NCBI GenBank assembly: GCA_005777415.1
Contig: SXMI01000303.1
Location: 1-21,925 of the forward strand
Source of the DNA: Actinomycetota bacterium
GTDB taxonomy: Bacteria; Actinomycetota; Acidimicrobiia; Acidimicrobiales; Microtrichaceae
DNA length: 21,925 nucleotides
Direction of reading: 5' to 3'
The notes under the pieces are model-generated. The model was not told where the DNA came from. It did no database searches and was given only the letters and a program-made list of their open reading frames with translations. Of this stretch, positions 20,549 through 21,925 are shown piece by piece. A program made the translations under genes and the position numbers. Every line of letters begins with the position of its first letter. The first letter of the stretch is position 1.

Positions 20549-21840
20549 GGCTCACCTTCGTCGTCCAGCGCTACGGCGAGGGCGTGGTCGGTGGTGCCGA
20601 GCGCTACGTCGAGCGCCTGGCGACCGGTCTGGCCGCAGACGGCCACGACGTCACGGTCGTCACCAGCTGCGCGGTCAGCTACGCCGACTTCGCCGACGTC
20701 TTCGAGCCCGGTGTGGAGCGGATCGACAGGGTGACGGTCCACCGGTTCCCGACCGGGACCCCGCGGCCGAACGACCGGTTCCTGCCGCTCCACGGTCGGG
20801 CCGTCGACTGGCGTCAGGAACCGTTGTGGCCCTGGGCCCAGGACCGGTGGTCCCAGATGATGGGCCCCGACCTCCGGGGGGTGGAGCCCACGCTCGAGGC
20901 GCTCGCCGCAGCCTCGGACGCCACGGTGCTCGTGGGCTACCACTACAGCCACGGCCAGCGACTGACCCGGGTGGCGTCGGCCTACGGTCCGACCATCGTC
21001 GTGCCGACGGCGCATCCCGAGGGGGCCTTCTACGTCGGGGCCGTGCGATCCATGTTCGACCACGCCGACCGGGTCGTGTGCCTGGCGCGGGAGGAGGGGG
21101 ACCTGATCGCCTCGGTGTACGGCTGCGGGGACCGGGTCCGCTACGTGCCGTGCCCCGTTGATCCGCTCGAGGTGCCGTCGCCCGAGACGGTGTCGGCCGC
21201 AGCGCGGTCGGTCGGGGTCACCCCCGGCCGGTACGCCGTGGTGGTCGGACGGGTGGACCCGGCCAAGGGGAGCGACGACGCCGTACGGTTCGCGGCCGCA
21301 TACCGACGCAGCCTCGACCCGGAGTTCTCGCTGGTGGTCGTCGGACCGGGGGACGAGCACCTGCGTGACGCGGACGGTGTCGTCGCCACGGGGTTCGTGG
21401 ACGAGGGCACCAAGGAGGCCCTCGTCGCCGGTGCCGGTGTGCTGCTCCAGCCGTCCTACATGGAGAGCTTCTCGCTGGCCCTCGTCGAGGGATGGCTGCT
21501 CGGTCGTCCGGCGGTCGTGCAGCACCGGAGTCGCGTGCTGCGCGGCCACGTCGAGCGTTCCCACGGCGGGCTCACCTATGCCGACTACCCGTCCTTCGAG
21601 GCGGCGGTCGCCACCGTGTTCGACCACGCCGACGTGGCCGCCACACTCGCCCGCAACGGTCGGGCCTACTCGCTGGTCGAGTTCGACTGGGACCGTGTGG
21701 CCGAGGGCTGGGAACGGGTCGTCGCCGAGGCCGGGGCGTCGGCCCGGACGCGCCTCGGCGCGGCCGGTGTGGCCGGTGTGACCGGCGCGGCCGGCGCGGC
21801 TGGACACCCTGCGGACGGACGGACGAAGGTGGCGTCGTGA
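20545..21840 (+). CDS. Glycosyltransferase, GT4-like, with Gly/Ala-rich tail
   Basis: This is a GT-B-fold glycosyltransferase of 431 residues. The start GTG at 20545 is chosen because the reading opens with LTFVVQRYGEGVVGGAERY, the acceptor-domain motif with the Gly-rich loop (GGAE), and because GTGA overlaps the previous stop; the longer upstream frame is rejected. The N-terminal domain continues with ATGLAADGHDVTVVTS and VVPTAHPEGAFYVG. The donor domain begins VVVGRVDPAKGSDDAV (residues about 231-246) and includes LLQPSYMESFSLALVEGWLLG (about 301-321), a family-4-type donor site in which Glu is spaced as in EX7E (E-S-F-S-L-A-L-V-E). The tail (about 400-431) is built from a 9-bp repeat (LGAAGVAGVTGAAGAAG) and looks unfolded. 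Its stop overlaps the next start in GTGA. It probably adds one sugar of the same glycan; specificity is unknown. Confidence 0.92.
   Translation: MRLTFVVQRYGEGVVGGAERYVERLATGLAADGHDVTVVTSCAVSYADFADVFEPGVERIDRVTVHRFPTGTPRPNDRFLPLHGRAVDWRQEPLWPWAQDRWSQMMGPDLRGVEPTLEALAAASDATVLVGYHYSHGQRLTRVASAYGPTIVVPTAHPEGAFYVGAVRSMFDHADRVVCLAREEGDLIASVYGCGDRVRYVPCPVDPLEVPSPETVSAAARSVGVTPGRYAVVVGRVDPAKGSDDAVRFAAAYRRSLDPEFSLVVVGPGDEHLRDADGVVATGFVDEGTKEALVAGAGVLLQPSYMESFSLALVEGWLLGRPAVVQHRSRVLRGHVERSHGGLTYADYPSFEAAVATVFDHADVAATLARNGRAYSLVEFDWDRVAEGWERVVAEAGASARTRLGAAGVAGVTGAAGAAGHPADGRTKVAS
21760..21801 (+). repeat. 9-bp imperfect tandem repeat in glycosyltransferase tail
   Basis: Units related to GGCCGGTGT and GGCCGGCGC recur about four to five times in register with the reading frame, encoding the (Ala-Gly-x) tail. 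Copy number is likely to vary between strains. Confidence 0.6.
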
Positions 21841-21925
21841 CCGACCCGAACGCGTCCGCCGGCGCCTGGTCCCTGGCGCTCCGCGTCCTGCGGCGACTGG
21901 CCCGTCCGGTGCGGGACCTGCAGGA
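21837..21925 (+). CDS. Start of an unidentified gene, cut by the window end
   Basis: GTG at 21837 overlaps the previous stop (GTGA), so it belongs to the same operon. Only 29 residues are visible: a short polar lead (VTDPNASAGAW) and then a basic amphipathic helix (LALRVLRRLARPVRDLQ). This start resembles the basic helix of the 195-aa protein upstream and the lead-in helices of methyltransferases or glycosyltransferases in such loci, but the product cannot be named. Confidence 0.65.
   Translation, partial: MTDPNASAGAWSLALRVLRRLARPVRDLQ

Noticed and set aside
4827..21925. Glycan locus as a phage defence or mobile island
   Set aside because: There are no integrase, transposase, attachment repeats, tRNA edge or nuclease/helicase genes, and codon and base use look uniform with the flanking housekeeping genes.

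Overview
This window comes from a very GC-rich bacterial chromosome. GTG is the dominant start codon (16 of the 20 starts I assign; three ATG, one TTG) and nearly every gene stops with TGA. TAnnnT boxes sit 6-8 nt upstream of several GTG starts, which suggests leaderless transcription. With the gene content (actinobacterial-type MoeB/MoeZ, an LpdA-like flavoprotein, a peptidoglycan-recognition amidase with an actinobacterial C-terminal domain), this points to an actinomycete in the broad sense, plausibly Acidimicrobiia. The class assignment is inference. I see no tRNA, rRNA, CRISPR array, insertion sequence or phage gene.

Left part (1-4866), housekeeping and unrelated genes: the 3' end of a leucyl aminopeptidase (M17), a convergent small conserved protein of unknown function, a divergent zinc-binding sirtuin, a DUF2079-type membrane protein on the minus strand, and a rhodanese-MoeB fusion. 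The fusion has a candidate Rrf2/IscR-like operator upstream.

Middle part (4827-15199), surface polysaccharide: a Wzx/MATE-like flippase (minus), a family-4-like glycosyltransferase, a secreted PGRP-type amidase, then a tightly overlapping dTDP-deoxysugar operon in the order rmlA-rmlC-rmlB-rmlD. A DUF4214-methyltransferase fusion follows from its own candidate promoter, and a multi-pass GT-C-like membrane protein lies on the minus strand.

Right part (15306-end): an LpdA-like NAD(P)H flavoprotein lacking one redox cysteine, then an export and assembly operon: ABC-2 permease (Wzm), ABC ATPase with C-terminal carbohydrate-recognition domain (Wzt), a helical protein of unknown function, two glycosyltransferases and the start of another gene cut by the window end.

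Taken together, 4827 to the end looks like a cell-surface glycan locus. RmlACBD makes a dTDP-deoxyhexose (probably dTDP-L-rhamnose), several GT4-like enzymes build the chain, the methyltransferase may modify or cap it, Wzm/Wzt (and separately the Wzx-like protein) move glycans across the membrane, and the amidase acts on peptidoglycan outside. I found no clearly new defence or mobile system. The most unusual signals are regulatory: the recurring box close to GTG starts, its overlap with the only two TAG stop codons, a perfect palindrome ahead of the amidase gene, and the IscR-like site ahead of the rhodanese-MoeB gene.
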